Assembly: GCF_018398875.1 (NCBI RefSeq)
Contig: NZ_JAGWDK010000020.1
Location: 62,001-126,000, forward strand
Length of the DNA stretch: 64,000 bases
Direction of reading: 5' to 3'
Source of the DNA: Bradyrhizobium sp. sGM-13
GTDB taxonomy: Bacteria; Pseudomonadota; Alphaproteobacteria; Rhizobiales; Xanthobacteraceae
Shown: in pieces, positions 17,957-26,461 of the stretch
Layout of the letters: every line of letters starts with the position of its first letter
Numbering within the stretch: position 1 is the stretch's first letter
Program-made: the position numbers and the translations under genes
Notes under the pieces: model-generated
Told to the model about the DNA's origin: nothing
Databases searched by the model: none
What the model saw: only the letters and a program-made list of their open reading frames with translations

Positions 17957-18916
17957 ATGCGGCAGTATATCCTGCGTCGCCTGCTGATCGCAGTGCCGAG
18001 CCTGCTCGGCATTTCGCTCGTCCTGTTCACGGTGCTTGCGCTGGCGCCCGGCGATCCGTTCGCAGAGCTCGTGACCAATCCAAACGTGCCGCCCGAAGTG
18101 GCAGCGGCGCTTCGGGCCAAGTTCGGCCTCGACGATCCGGTCTCTGTCCGCTACCTGCGCTGGCTCGCGGCGATGGCGCAGGGCGACTGGGGCTTTTCCT
18201 TTGTCAGCCGGATGGACGTGGATACGCTGATCCTGCAGCGCCTGCCCACCACGCTCTACGTGATCGGCTCGGCGCAGGTGCTGGCGCTGCTGATCGCCAT
18301 ACCGGTCGGCGTCTTCGCCGCCACCCGGCCCTATTCGATCTTCGACCAGATCGCCAACACGCTCGCCTTTATCGGCTTTTCGCTGCCGACCTTCTTTACC
18401 GGGCTTTTGTTCATCCTGGTGTTTTCGATCACGCTGGACTGGCTGCCGTTTGTCTATACGACCGACATCAAGGCGACCGGTATCCGCTGGGTAATCGAAC
18501 AAGTGCGGCAGGCCATCATGCCGGTGATGGTGCTCGGCCTGTTCCAGGCGGCCTCCATGACGCGCTTCGTGCGCTCGGCCATGCTCGATGTGATCCGCCT
18601 TGACTACGTCACAACTGCCCGCGCCAAGGGCCTCGGGCAACCGAGAGTGATCGTCAAGCACGCGATGCGCAACGCGATGATTCCGGTCGTCACCCTGGTC
18701 GCGTTGCAGATGCCCGCCGTGTTCGGCGGCGCCATTGTCACCGAGCAGATCTTCCGGATTCCGGGAATCGGTTCACTGCTGATTTCCTCCATCCTCTCCA
18801 ACGACACGCCGGTTGTGATGGCCGTGACCTTCGTCTTCGCCTGTCTTGTGGTGCTCTTCAACCTGATCGCGGATATCCTCTATGGCTGGCTTGACCCTCG
18901 CATCTCCTTCCGCTGA
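17957..18916 (+). CDS. Peptide ABC transporter permease (DppB-like)
   Basis: A 319-residue permease with six membrane segments. The family N-terminus MRQYILRRLLIAVPSLLGISLVLFTVL, and GDPFAELVTNPNVPPEVAAALRAKFGLDDP in the first periplasmic loop, are typical of DppB/OppB. The EAA-type coupling loop appears as DYVTTARAKGLGQPRVIVKHAMRNAMIPV. It begins 25 bases after the binding-protein gene and overlaps the next permease by 35 bases, which indicates translational coupling. Confidence 0.92.
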   Translation: MRQYILRRLLIAVPSLLGISLVLFTVLALAPGDPFAELVTNPNVPPEVAAALRAKFGLDDPVSVRYLRWLAAMAQGDWGFSFVSRMDVDTLILQRLPTTLYVIGSAQVLALLIAIPVGVFAATRPYSIFDQIANTLAFIGFSLPTFFTGLLFILVFSITLDWLPFVYTTDIKATGIRWVIEQVRQAIMPVMVLGLFQAASMTRFVRSAMLDVIRLDYVTTARAKGLGQPRVIVKHAMRNAMIPVVTLVALQMPAVFGGAIVTEQIFRIPGIGSLLISSILSNDTPVVMAVTFVFACLVVLFNLIADILYGWLDPRISFR

Positions 18917-19802
18917 GCGGCGGCCGGCCTGGTCGCCCTGGCGCGAGACTTGGCGGCGCTATCGCCGCCACAAGCTCGCCGTGGTCAGCGCGTTCCTGCT
19001 GCTTGTCCTGATCGCAGCGGTGGTATTCGGCCCATTCGTCTGGCGCGTCAGCATCAACGATATCGATTTCACTGCGCGCCTTGAGGGCCCCTCGCTCGCC
19101 CACCCCTTCGGCACCGATGATCTCGGGCAGGATATCCTCGCCCGCATGATCTATGGTGGACGTATCTCGCTCGCGGTTGGGCTTGCCGCCATGGCGGTCG
19201 CCGTCCTCGTCGGTACGCTGATCGGTGCGCTCGCCGGCATGTCGCGCGGGGCGCTCGGGCACGCGCTGATGTGGCTGACCGACCTGTTCCTCTCGCTACC
19301 GCAACTGCCGCTGCTGCTGCTTCTGATCTATCTGTTCCGCGACGGGCTCAAATCCGTGTTCGGGCCCGAGGGCGGCATCTTCATCCTGATCGTGCTCGTC
19401 ATCGGCGGCCTGCGCTGGATGCCGGTCGCGCGGCTGGTGCGCGCTCAGTTCCTCTCCTTGCGCGAGAAGGAATTCGTCGAAGCCGCGCGCGCGCTCGGCG
19501 CCAGCCCGTTGCGGCAGGTGGTGCGGCACATCCTGCCTAACGCAGTCGGCCCCGTAATCATCGCCGGCACCATCGACGTCGCCGCCGCGATCATCGCCGA
19601 ATCGACGCTGTCGTTTCTCGGCCTCGGCTTTCCGCCGGATACCCCGACCTGGGGACGGCTATTGTTCGACGCCAAGGACTATCTCGACATCGCTGCGCAT
19701 TGGGCGATGTTTCCGGGCGGCGCCATCTTCATCGCGGTCGTCGCGATCAATTTCATCGGCGACGGCCTGCGCGATGCGCTCGACGCGCGGCGGGTGATCT
19801 GA
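18882..19802 (+). CDS. Peptide ABC transporter permease (DppC-like)
   Basis: A 306-residue permease of the DppC/OppC type. It has the N-terminal soluble arm with RRHKLAVVSAFLLLVLIAAVVFGP and the loop HPFGTDDLGQDILARMIYGGRISLAVGL. The coupling loop is EFVEAARALGASPLRQVVRHILPNAVGP and a conserved FLGLGFPPDTPTWGRLL follows. It overlaps the preceding permease and abuts the ATPase gene (stop/start ATGA overlap at 19802). Confidence 0.92.
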   Translation: MAGLTLASPSAERRPAWSPWRETWRRYRRHKLAVVSAFLLLVLIAAVVFGPFVWRVSINDIDFTARLEGPSLAHPFGTDDLGQDILARMIYGGRISLAVGLAAMAVAVLVGTLIGALAGMSRGALGHALMWLTDLFLSLPQLPLLLLLIYLFRDGLKSVFGPEGGIFILIVLVIGGLRWMPVARLVRAQFLSLREKEFVEAARALGASPLRQVVRHILPNAVGPVIIAGTIDVAAAIIAESTLSFLGLGFPPDTPTWGRLLFDAKDYLDIAAHWAMFPGGAIFIAVVAINFIGDGLRDALDARRVI

Positions 19803-20794
19803 TGACCCCATTGCTCGAAATCAAGGGCCTGAAAACCCACTTCGCCACCGACGACGGCATGCTGAGGGCGGTCGACGGCGTCGACATCACGCTCAACAAG
19901 GGCGAGACGCTCTGCGTGGTCGGCGAGTCCGGCTGCGGCAAGACCGTCACCGCGATGTCGATCCTGAAACTGATCGCAATGCCGCCCGGCCGCATCGTCC
20001 AGGGCCAGATCCTGTTCGAGGGCCGCGACCTCGTGCCGCTCTCGAGCCACGAACTCGACGACATCCGCGCCAAGGATATCGGCTTCATCTTCCAGGAGCC
20101 GATGACCTCGCTAAACCCGGTGCTGTCAGTCGGCGAGCAGGTTGCCGAGAGCCTGCGCCGCCACGAGGGCCTCTCGAACAAGGACGCGCTCGCCCGCACG
20201 GTCGAGATGTTCAAGCTGGTGCAGATCCCCAACGCGGAAGCCCGCGTCCATGATTACCCGCATCAGTTCTCGGGCGGCATGCGCCAGCGCGTCATGATCG
20301 CGATGGCGCTGGCCTGCAAGCCCAAGCTCGTCATCGCCGACGAGCCGACCACAGCGCTCGACGTGACCATCCAGGCGCAAATCCTCGATCTTCTGCAGGA
20401 CATGAAGGAACGCTTCGGCATGGCGGTGATGCTGATCACCCACGCCATGGGCGTGGTGGCCGAAACCGCGCAGCGGGTCGTCGTCATGTATGCCGGCAAG
20501 GTGGTCGAAGAGGCCGATGTCGACAGCCTGTTCGAAAGCCCGCGCCATCCCTACACGCAGGGCCTGATCCGCTCGATCCCGCGCATCGATCTTGCTGCCG
20601 CGCACAAGACCCGGCTGGAAGCGATCGGCGGCTCGGTGCCGATTTTGATCAATCCCGCGCCCGGCTGCCGCTTCGCGCCGCGCTGCCGCTACGCCTTTGG
20701 TCGTTGCGCCGAACAGGAACCGGTGCTGCGCGAGGTCGCACCGGGCCATCGCATGGCGTGTCACCTCGAAGACGTGCGCGGAGAGACGGCATGA
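19802..20794 (+). CDS. Peptide ABC transporter ATP-binding protein (DppD-like)
   Basis: About 330 residues from ATG 19802. Walker A is [11 protein letters not shown], the signature [15 protein letters not shown], and Walker [13 protein letters not shown]. The C-terminal oligopeptide/dipeptide extension with clustered cysteines ([16 protein letters not shown]) is present. This extension carries an iron-sulfur or structural cysteine site in the family. It powers import together with the DppF-like partner, whose start overlaps its stop. Confidence 0.93.
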   Translation: MTPLLEIKGLKTHFATDDGMLRAVDGVDITLNKGETLCVVGESGCGKTVTAMSILKLIAMPPGRIVQGQILFEGRDLVPLSSHELDDIRAKDIGFIFQEPMTSLNPVLSVGEQVAESLRRHEGLSNKDALARTVEMFKLVQIPNAEARVHDYPHQFSGGMRQRVMIAMALACKPKLVIADEPTTALDVTIQAQILDLLQDMKERFGMAVMLITHAMGVVAETAQRVVVMYAGKVVEEADVDSLFESPRHPYTQGLIRSIPRIDLAAAHKTRLEAIGGSVPILINPAPGCRFAPRCRYAFGRCAEQEPVLREVAPGHRMACHLEDVRGETA

Positions 20795-21759
20795 GCGAAC
20801 CCCTGCTGCGTGTCACCGGTCTGAAAAAGCATTTTCCCGTCAAGGGCGGACTCCTTTCGCGCGAGGTCGGGCGCGTGCATGCGGTGGACGGCGTGTCGTT
20901 TGCAGTCAATCGCGGCGAAACGCTCGGGCTGGTCGGCGAGTCCGGCTGCGGCAAGTCCACCACCGCGCGCTGCGTGCTGCGCCTGGTCGAACCCAGCGAA
21001 GGCGAGATCGTCTTCGATGGGCGCGACGTGCGAGGCCTTTCCGGGGGCGACCTGCGCGTCATGCGGCGCAACATGCAGATCGTCTTCCAGGACCCCTTTG
21101 CCTCGCTCAATCCGCGCATGACGGTCGGCGCGATTCTCGGCGAAGCCTTCACCATCCACGCGCTCGCTTCCTCGGCAAGCGAGCGGGATGAACGCGTGGC
21201 GAGCCTGCTCGTCAAGGTCGGGCTGAAGGCCGAGCACATGCGCCGCTACCCGCACGAATTTTCCGGCGGCCAGCGCCAGCGCATCGTGATTGCGCGAGCA
21301 CTTGCGGTGGAGCCCAAGTTCATCGTCTGCGACGAACCGGTTTCCGCGCTCGACGTCTCCATTCAGGCGCAGGTGATCAATCTGTTGGAAGACCTGCAGG
21401 CCGAGCTCAAGCTCACCTATCTGTTCGTGGCCCACGATCTCTCAGTGGTCGAGCATATTTCCGACCGCGTCGCGGTGATGTATCTCGGCCGTATCGTCGA
21501 GCTGGCTGACGCGAGCGACCTCTACCGCAATCCCCGACATCCCTACACGCAGGCACTGCTTTCCGCCGTGCCGGTGCCGGACCCGAAGGTGAAGCGCAAG
21601 CGGATCCGGCTGCAGGGCGACGTACCTAGCCCGATGAACCCGCCGCGGGGTTGTCATTTCCACACCCGCTGCCCGATCGCCGAGGCGCGCTGCCGGGAAA
21701 GCGCGCCCGAACTGAAGCAAGGCAGCGACGGGCATTTCGTGGCGTGTCATCTGGCCTGA
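20791..21759 (+). CDS. Peptide ABC transporter ATP-binding protein (DppF-like)
   Basis: About 322 residues from ATG 20791, which overlaps the previous stop in ATGA. Walker A is [13 protein letters not shown], the signature [15 protein letters not shown], and Walker [25 protein letters not shown] at the N-terminus and [18 protein letters not shown] at the C-terminus are typical of DppF/OppF. It is the last gene of the peptide importer operon. A strong inverted repeat lies about 75 bases downstream. Confidence 0.93.
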   Translation: MSEPLLRVTGLKKHFPVKGGLLSREVGRVHAVDGVSFAVNRGETLGLVGESGCGKSTTARCVLRLVEPSEGEIVFDGRDVRGLSGGDLRVMRRNMQIVFQDPFASLNPRMTVGAILGEAFTIHALASSASERDERVASLLVKVGLKAEHMRRYPHEFSGGQRQRIVIARALAVEPKFIVCDEPVSALDVSIQAQVINLLEDLQAELKLTYLFVAHDLSVVEHISDRVAVMYLGRIVELADASDLYRNPRHPYTQALLSAVPVPDPKVKRKRIRLQGDVPSPMNPPRGCHFHTRCPIAEARCRESAPELKQGSDGHFVACHLA

Positions 21760-21835
21760 CAGCGACGGCTTATTCCGCCTGGCTATCCGCCGCGTCTCAT
21801 GCGGCGGCGGCAAAGAATTCAATCCCTGAAAACAA

Positions 21836-21887
21836 TACGGCCCCGCCCCGGCAGCGGTCGAACCACTCGTGCCGGGGCGGGGCCGTA
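21836..21887. repeat. Perfect 18-base inverted repeat between convergent genes
   Basis: Arms tacggccccgccccggca (21836-21853) and tgccggggcggggccgta (21870-21887) pair perfectly around 16 bases. There is no T-run on either side. The position between the peptide-importer operon and a convergent small gene fits a bidirectional terminator or a dispersed palindromic unit. Confidence 0.7.
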
Positions 21888-21907
21888 ATCAGATCGTGGG
21901 CGCTAGT

Positions 21908-22153
21908 CTAGCGCGTTTGGATGCCGTTTTTGCGGATCAGGTCCGAAAGCTGGGACAAAAGCTCCCGAAGCCTGGCATTCTCCTCGATCAGCGCATGGGC
22001 TTCGTCGGCCTGTTCGTTTCGACGAAGAGCGGGCTCGTCCCCGCGCAGGGCATTCTCAAGCAGTGAAAGAGCGTCGTCGGTCGGTTCCTCAACCCAAAAT
22101 GAAGGTTCAGCGCGGCGGTCTCGCTTATTAAGCTGCGGATGGTCTACTCGCAT
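21908..22153 (-). CDS. Small hypothetical protein with C-terminal heptad-like segment (81 aa)
   Basis: The ATG at 22153 (MRVDHPQLNKRDRRAEPSF) has ggag nine bases upstream. The protein is hydrophilic, with an acidic middle and a C-terminal helix ALIEENARLRELLSQLSDLI whose Leu/Ile spacing suggests a short coiled coil. A similar C-terminal segment occurs in the 104-residue product at 23408-23722 (LLEENVRLRKLAVRLSNLL), so the two are likely paralogs. The function is unknown; dimerisation or partner binding through the helix is inferred. Confidence 0.6.
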   Translation of the reverse strand: MRVDHPQLNKRDRRAEPSFWVEEPTDDALSLLENALRGDEPALRRNEQADEAHALIEENARLRELLSQLSDLIRKNGIQTR

Positions 22154-22349
22154 GATTGATACTCCAATTTTTAAAAAGCGGAACGTGCCCCCAGTCACCC
22201 TGTCTCGCGCGCGGAGAATGAGGTGAGTCGGCAGGCAAATTTGCGACTAAAATTGGAATCGTGCGGAGACGACCCCGGCGCTAAAGCGGCGTGATTGCGG
22301 CAAATCGTAAGGCCCGCGCGGGGCAAGCATGCAGCCTGCGCGTGCGATC

Positions 22350-22442
22350 TTAGAGAAACGTCGACAATTGATAGAGCGCGTAAAGGACTTCCAGCCCCAT
22401 GAGAACGAGGGCTGCGATCATCAGATAATAACCAAAATGCAT
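22350..22442 (-). CDS. Putative single-helix membrane micro-protein (30 aa)
   Basis: The frame starts MHFGYYLMIAALVLMGL and ends LYALYQLSTFL. It contains one strongly hydrophobic stretch long enough to span a membrane. Its start lacks a good ribosome site at normal spacing, so expression is uncertain. It lies near another minus-strand membrane micro-protein (22664-22762). I do not recognise it. Bases 22154-22349 and 22443-22663 hold no better candidate. Confidence 0.4.
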   Translation of the reverse strand: MHFGYYLMIAALVLMGLEVLYALYQLSTFL

Positions 22443-22663
22443 GCGGAATTTGAAACCAATGCCTCTCGCGGCCCGTGCGGAATCGCGCCAGGCCGTAAAT
22501 CAAACTCGATACGCGTCGGAAGGGACAAGCCTCCGGCGAACGATGCGTCGGGCAACCAGGAACAAAAAGGCCTCCGCCGCCGCGGAAGTGACGCCTTTGC
22601 CTCTGCCTTGGTCGCGAGCCTCTTCTTGACCGGAGGTCTCTAGTTCGACGCCAGCTCGCCTGC

Positions 22664-22762
22664 TCACACGCCGTGGAAAATCTTGATTCCCCACAGCACG
22701 ATGACGATGGCCAATACCAGCGTAGCCGCCGTCAGTACACTTTCTAAGGAAGCGACTCTCAT
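22664..22762 (-). CDS. Putative single-helix membrane micro-protein (32 aa)
   Basis: The frame MRVASLESVLTAATLVLAIV continues through IVLWGIKIFHGV and stops at 22664. The ATG at 22762 follows gcggagag, a good ribosome site. About 20 consecutive hydrophobic residues predict one membrane helix with a short N-terminus and a basic C-terminal tail. The function is unknown. Confidence 0.55.
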   Translation of the reverse strand: MRVASLESVLTAATLVLAIVIVLWGIKIFHGV

Positions 22763-22978
22763 ACTAACTCTCCGCTTCCCAGCCCCGCTAACGGTCTAGG
22801 CGATTCGTTGATTCGACCGCAATCGCGCGATCACAATGGCTTGAACGTTGCTTGGCGGTTGTGTTTTAGAAGTCACACATATGGGTATGACGGCGCGTTT
22901 CGCCGCCGCGACGACGCAGCCACGCGCCTGCGAAAGCGGAAATGCCCCGCCTCTTACGACGCTTCTCGATTGCAGGGT

Positions 22979-23179
22979 TTATTCGGGCCGGCTTGCCGGA
23001 ACGTAGCGACCGGGCGGAACCGGCGCACTTCGCCGCCCTTCGGCGAGCGCCGCCAGGCGATCGTATTCTTCCGCTACCTTGAGCAGGCGCCCCTGATCTT
23101 TGACGGCAACCGCAGCTAGCTCCCTCGTCCGTTCCGCGCGCTTGCGCCAGTGCTCCGCATTGGTCAGGAAATCCGTCAT
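22979..23179 (-). CDS. Small hypothetical helical protein (66 aa)
   Basis: The ATG at 23179 (MTDFLTNAEHWRKRAERTREL) has gggg upstream; the frame is open further upstream without a ribosome site. The product is a basic helical protein with AEHWRKRAERTRELA and LLKVAEEYDRLAALAEGRR, a pattern I have seen in many short orphan proteins of Bradyrhizobium. The function is unknown. It is divergent from the small gene at 23408, with a 12-base palindrome between them. Confidence 0.6.
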   Translation of the reverse strand: MTDFLTNAEHWRKRAERTRELAAVAVKDQGRLLKVAEEYDRLAALAEGRRSAPVPPGRYVPASRPE

Positions 23180-23250
23180 CGGTACGCCCCTAAGGTGGTT
23201 TGCTCCCCAGCCCACCCCGACACGCCAGAAAGTCCGGCGGTACGTCAAAA

Positions 23251-23262
23251 ATTAGGCCTAAT
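23251..23262. promoter_or_regulatory. 12-base perfect palindrome in a divergent gap
   Basis: attaggcctaat is a perfect palindrome 72 bases upstream of the minus-strand gene starting at 23179 and about 146 bases upstream of the plus-strand gene at 23408. It may be an operator; no regulator is identified. Confidence 0.25.
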
Positions 23263-23407
23263 CCGATCTGCCGTGTGACTCGAACGACGCACGAACTATC
23301 TGGCGAGCCTTTTCGCCGTTGCCTTTCCGACGCAAATTTGCCCCGGACTCAATGGAAAGTTCGTCGCTGAAAAGGCGACTGTGCCACCTTGTGATCAGGA
23401 AATTGTC

Positions 23408-23722
23408 ATGAGTACCGAACATTCACCGCGTGCCAGACAGGCCGGCGTCGATGCATTTCGGGACGCCGGACATCGCGACAACGTCGTGCCGCTGCGTCAG
23501 GGCAAGTACGAGCTTCAAGCGCGCGACGCGCCGCTTCGAGGCGACGCCCTCCTTGCTGCGCTATCGCCCCTGCTCGACGAAGCCGACGAACTTCGCAGAG
23601 ATAGCGCGCGGCAGCAGGAAAGCGGCAATCTCGGGCTGCTGCTCGAGGAGAATGTCCGGCTGCGAAAGCTCGCGGTCAGGCTGTCGAATCTTCTTGGCGA
23701 CCTTCCCGAACAAGGCAAGTGA
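23408..23722 (+). CDS. Small hypothetical protein with C-terminal heptad-like segment (104 aa)
   Basis: The ATG at 23408 (MSTEHSPRARQAGVDAFRD) follows caggaa. The 104-residue product has a polar N-terminal half, then LLAALSPLLDEADELRRD and a C-terminal helix LLLEENVRLRKLAVRLSNLL. This helix resembles the C-terminal segment of the minus-strand protein at 21908-22153, which suggests paralogy. No known domain is recognised. It is followed by the convergent hydratase gene 21 bases downstream. Confidence 0.6.
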   Translation: MSTEHSPRARQAGVDAFRDAGHRDNVVPLRQGKYELQARDAPLRGDALLAALSPLLDEADELRRDSARQQESGNLGLLLEENVRLRKLAVRLSNLLGDLPEQGK

Positions 23723-23743
23723 GACCCGCCTTGCCGCGGCTCA

Positions 23744-24526
23744 TCACGCATACGTCGCGGTAACGCTCCCGAACGGGCCGAAATCCGCGACATAGATCTC
23801 ACCGGGCTTCGGCCGCAGCATGCCTGTCAGCGTTCCCGTGCTGACGGTCTGTCCCGCCTTCATGCCGATTCCGGTGCGCGAGAGCTCGTTGGCGAGCCAG
23901 GTGAGCGGCACCATGGGATGGTCGAGCGCCTCCCCCGCCGTGCCCTTTCGGCGCAGCGTGCCGTTGCAGGTCAACGACACTTCCTGCCCGGCGATGTCGC
24001 GCGTCTTCCAATCGGGGATCGCGGCGCCGCAGACGATGGTGCCGCTTCCCGCGCCGTCGGCGAGGATCGCGGGCAGCGGCGGAAACGCGGCGTCGTGGAC
24101 GAAGCGGCATTCGGCGAGTTCGATTCCCGTATGCAGCGACACTACCCCCTCGGTGACCTCCGCCAACGTGTAGGGCTTTTCGCGCGGCGGCAGATCGACG
24201 CCCAGGCGCGCCTGATACTCGACTTCGGGAATCGGGCTGCAGAGTTTGGCATGCTCGACGCTGGCCGGCGACTCCATGATCGGTGCGAACACCCGGCCAT
24301 AGATCGGCGAGTCCGTGCGAAGCTGACGCTGCAGCCCCTCCTTCATGCCGGCGATCTTCCAGCCGACGACCTCCCAGCCCAGTTCTTCCGCGACCATGCC
24401 GGCGACGCGATAGGCTGTCGCCTTGTCGGGCGGCACCAGCCGTCGATCGAGGCCGCTCTGCGGGCGCCCCTCACGGCGCAGCGTCGCGAGCAGGCGGGCG
24501 AGTTCACGTTGGTGCGCGATGTCCAT
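23744..24526 (-). CDS. 2-keto-4-pentenoate hydratase / FAA-hydrolase-like protein
   Basis: A 260-residue protein of the fumarylacetoacetase/hydratase superfamily. GWKIAGMKEGLQRQL is the conserved substrate-binding block of MhpD/HpcG-type hydratases; a Glu-rich metal site lies at IPEVEYQARLGVDLP and AECRFVHDAAFPPLPAILADGAGSG follows. The C-terminus GQTVSTGTLTGMLRPKPGEIYVADFGPFG is typical. It would hydrate 2-hydroxypentadienoate-like products of aromatic ring cleavage, or act as a decarboxylase. Its start overlaps the end of the acyl-CoA dehydrogenase gene by 23 bases, so the two are one operon. Confidence 0.85.
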   Translation of the reverse strand: MDIAHQRELARLLATLRREGRPQSGLDRRLVPPDKATAYRVAGMVAEELGWEVVGWKIAGMKEGLQRQLRTDSPIYGRVFAPIMESPASVEHAKLCSPIPEVEYQARLGVDLPPREKPYTLAEVTEGVVSLHTGIELAECRFVHDAAFPPLPAILADGAGSGTIVCGAAIPDWKTRDIAGQEVSLTCNGTLRRKGTAGEALDHPMVPLTWLANELSRTGIGMKAGQTVSTGTLTGMLRPKPGEIYVADFGPFGSVTATYA

Positions 24527-26279
24527 GACCTACCCCTGCACCAGCGCGGCAGCCTCGCATCGAGACCGGCGCATCGCCGAGCAGCAAATCGATCGCTGCG
24601 TTTTCCCAATGCTGCGCCTGCAGATTGGTCGACGAAGGTTCGGCCAAGCGATGCTCGAGCACGAAACGCGAAAGCAGCAGGCGGCGTGCATCGCCGCCGG
24701 CATTGCCGAGGCGCGTGCCCTCGGACGCCAATAGCGCGGCCGTCGTGGCGTGGTAGAGCTTTCCGGCGGCGATCCTGCAAAAGCGCTCGTTCTCGGGATC
24801 CGCCGCAACCTGCTCTGCAAACCGCATCGCATCCGTCAGCGCGCCGGAAAGGCGCGTCCGAAACTGACCCGGCATCCCGCTTACGTCTTCCAACCGGCGG
24901 CCGAGATCGTCGCGCAACGCTTCATGGCCGCGCGCCTTTCCGACCGCGCGCTGGACCGCATCGAGCGCGTTGATGTTGCTGGTGCCTTCCCACAACAGGC
25001 CGAGATGGGCATCGCGAACCAGCCGCGCGTTCGGCCAGTCCTCGATGTAGCCATTGCCGCCGCGGGCCTCCATCGCCCCCGTGGCGACCGTGACGTTGTC
25101 CCGGCACGCCCGGTATTTTGCGATCGGCGTCAGCAGCCGCAGCACCTTGTCGGGCGCGGTTGCCGCGTACAGTAGCGCCGACAGCGCCTGCTCGGTCGGG
25201 ACCATCAGCTTGAGCAACTGCCGGCGCATCAGTGGATGACCGATCACGGCGCGCCCGAACGCGCTGCGATGACGCGCGGCGATCATCGCCTCATTGAGAC
25301 ATCGCCGCATCATGCCGGCCGCGCGTGCAAGGTGCGACACCCGGCTCGAATTCACCATGACCAGCATGTGCTTGAGGCCCTGATCGAGCTCGCCGAGCTG
25401 GTAGGCTGTGGCGCCCTCGAACACGATCTCGCCGCTGGCCATGGTGCGGCTGCCGAGCTTGTCCTTCAACCGCAGGATTCGGTATGAATTCCGCCGTCCA
25501 TCGGGTAGCACTTTTGGCATCAGGAACAGGCCGAGCCCGCGGCCGCCCGCCACCGCGCCCTCGGGCCGGGCTAGCAGCACCGCCAGTTCAGCGTCGGCGT
25601 TCGAGCAGAACCACTTTTCGCCCCACAGCTTCCAATCCTGGCCATCGCTGACAGCAACGAGTTCACCGGCGCCCACATCGGAGCCGCCGGCTTTCTCGGT
25701 CATGAACTGCGCACACTTGAGCAGCGTGGTGGGATCCTGGCTCCACATCCGTTCGAGAAATCGCTGGCGCAGCTCATCCGTGCCGAAACGGCGCACCAGC
25801 TCCGAGGAGCTGTCGGTGAGGTTGACGGGACAAAGCAGGCCGAACTCGGCTTGCGAAAACAAATAATGGAATACGTATTTTGCGATCGGCGGCATTGGCG
25901 ACGGCCAACCCAAGACACCGGCGCGGTTGCACATCGCGTGCATGCCGAACCTTCCGAACGCGATGCTTTCCATCTCGCGGTACGCAGGGTGATACTCGAC
26001 CCACTCCTCGTCGCGGCCGTAGCCGTCGCGCGGATGCAGCACCGGTTGATGGCGCTCGGCCTGATCAGACAAATCATGCAACCGGCCTCCGGCGAGTTCG
26101 CCGAGTTCCGAAAGGTGCGGCGCGAGATGCGCCAGCAATGAAGCCTCCATGTATTGGGGCAAGAGGCCGCGCAGGCTTTGATCGAGCGAATAATAGTTCA
26201 GCCCGCGGCAGGTCGGCGCCAGTGCTCTGGAGCGCCGGGCTGCCGCCTCGCGGCCGGTCAGATCGACATGAATGGTCAT
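24504..26279 (-). CDS. AidB-like acyl-CoA dehydrogenase family protein
   Basis: About 591 residues from ATG 26279 (MTIHVDLTGREAAARR), which has gagggag six bases upstream. Length and motifs (KCAQFMTEKAGGSDVG, LKDKLGSRTMASGEIVFEGA, EARGGNGYIEDWPNARLVRDA, WEGTSNINALD) fit the AidB/long acyl-CoA dehydrogenase branch that binds FAD. AidB-type proteins carry a C-terminal DNA-binding helical extension in E. coli; a helical extension is present here but its function is not clear. It is co-transcribed with the hydratase and divergent from a LysR gene, suggesting a shared catabolic role. Confidence 0.85.
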   Translation of the reverse strand: MTIHVDLTGREAAARRSRALAPTCRGLNYYSLDQSLRGLLPQYMEASLLAHLAPHLSELGELAGGRLHDLSDQAERHQPVLHPRDGYGRDEEWVEYHPAYREMESIAFGRFGMHAMCNRAGVLGWPSPMPPIAKYVFHYLFSQAEFGLLCPVNLTDSSSELVRRFGTDELRQRFLERMWSQDPTTLLKCAQFMTEKAGGSDVGAGELVAVSDGQDWKLWGEKWFCSNADAELAVLLARPEGAVAGGRGLGLFLMPKVLPDGRRNSYRILRLKDKLGSRTMASGEIVFEGATAYQLGELDQGLKHMLVMVNSSRVSHLARAAGMMRRCLNEAMIAARHRSAFGRAVIGHPLMRRQLLKLMVPTEQALSALLYAATAPDKVLRLLTPIAKYRACRDNVTVATGAMEARGGNGYIEDWPNARLVRDAHLGLLWEGTSNINALDAVQRAVGKARGHEALRDDLGRRLEDVSGMPGQFRTRLSGALTDAMRFAEQVAADPENERFCRIAAGKLYHATTAALLASEGTRLGNAGGDARRLLLSRFVLEHRLAEPSSTNLQAQHWENAAIDLLLGDAPVSMRGCRAGAGVGHGHRAPT

Positions 26280-26461
26280 GGGCATCTCCCTCGGCTCCGC
26301 CCGCCCGGGCCGCACCGGCCTGGACGAAACTTGCGGAAAATATCGGCGTATGAGCCGGGGAGCGTCCGTGCAAACGACTTCTTGGGTCGGGGGCTTGAGC
26401 CAGACTCAACGCTGCGGTTCCCCCCGTTTGCCGGCCAGTCCTTTTGAACTAAGCTCCCGCG

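Noticed and set aside
16000-18120. 706-codon minus-strand open frame opposite the peptide-binding protein
   Set aside because: It is an antisense shadow in high-GC DNA; the plus-strand gene has a signal peptide and family-5 motifs.
22500-22694. 64-codon minus-strand frame and overlapping plus-strand frames near 22.4-22.6 kb
   Set aside because: The products are charged low-complexity sequence without ribosome sites; the two short membrane frames nearby are better supported.
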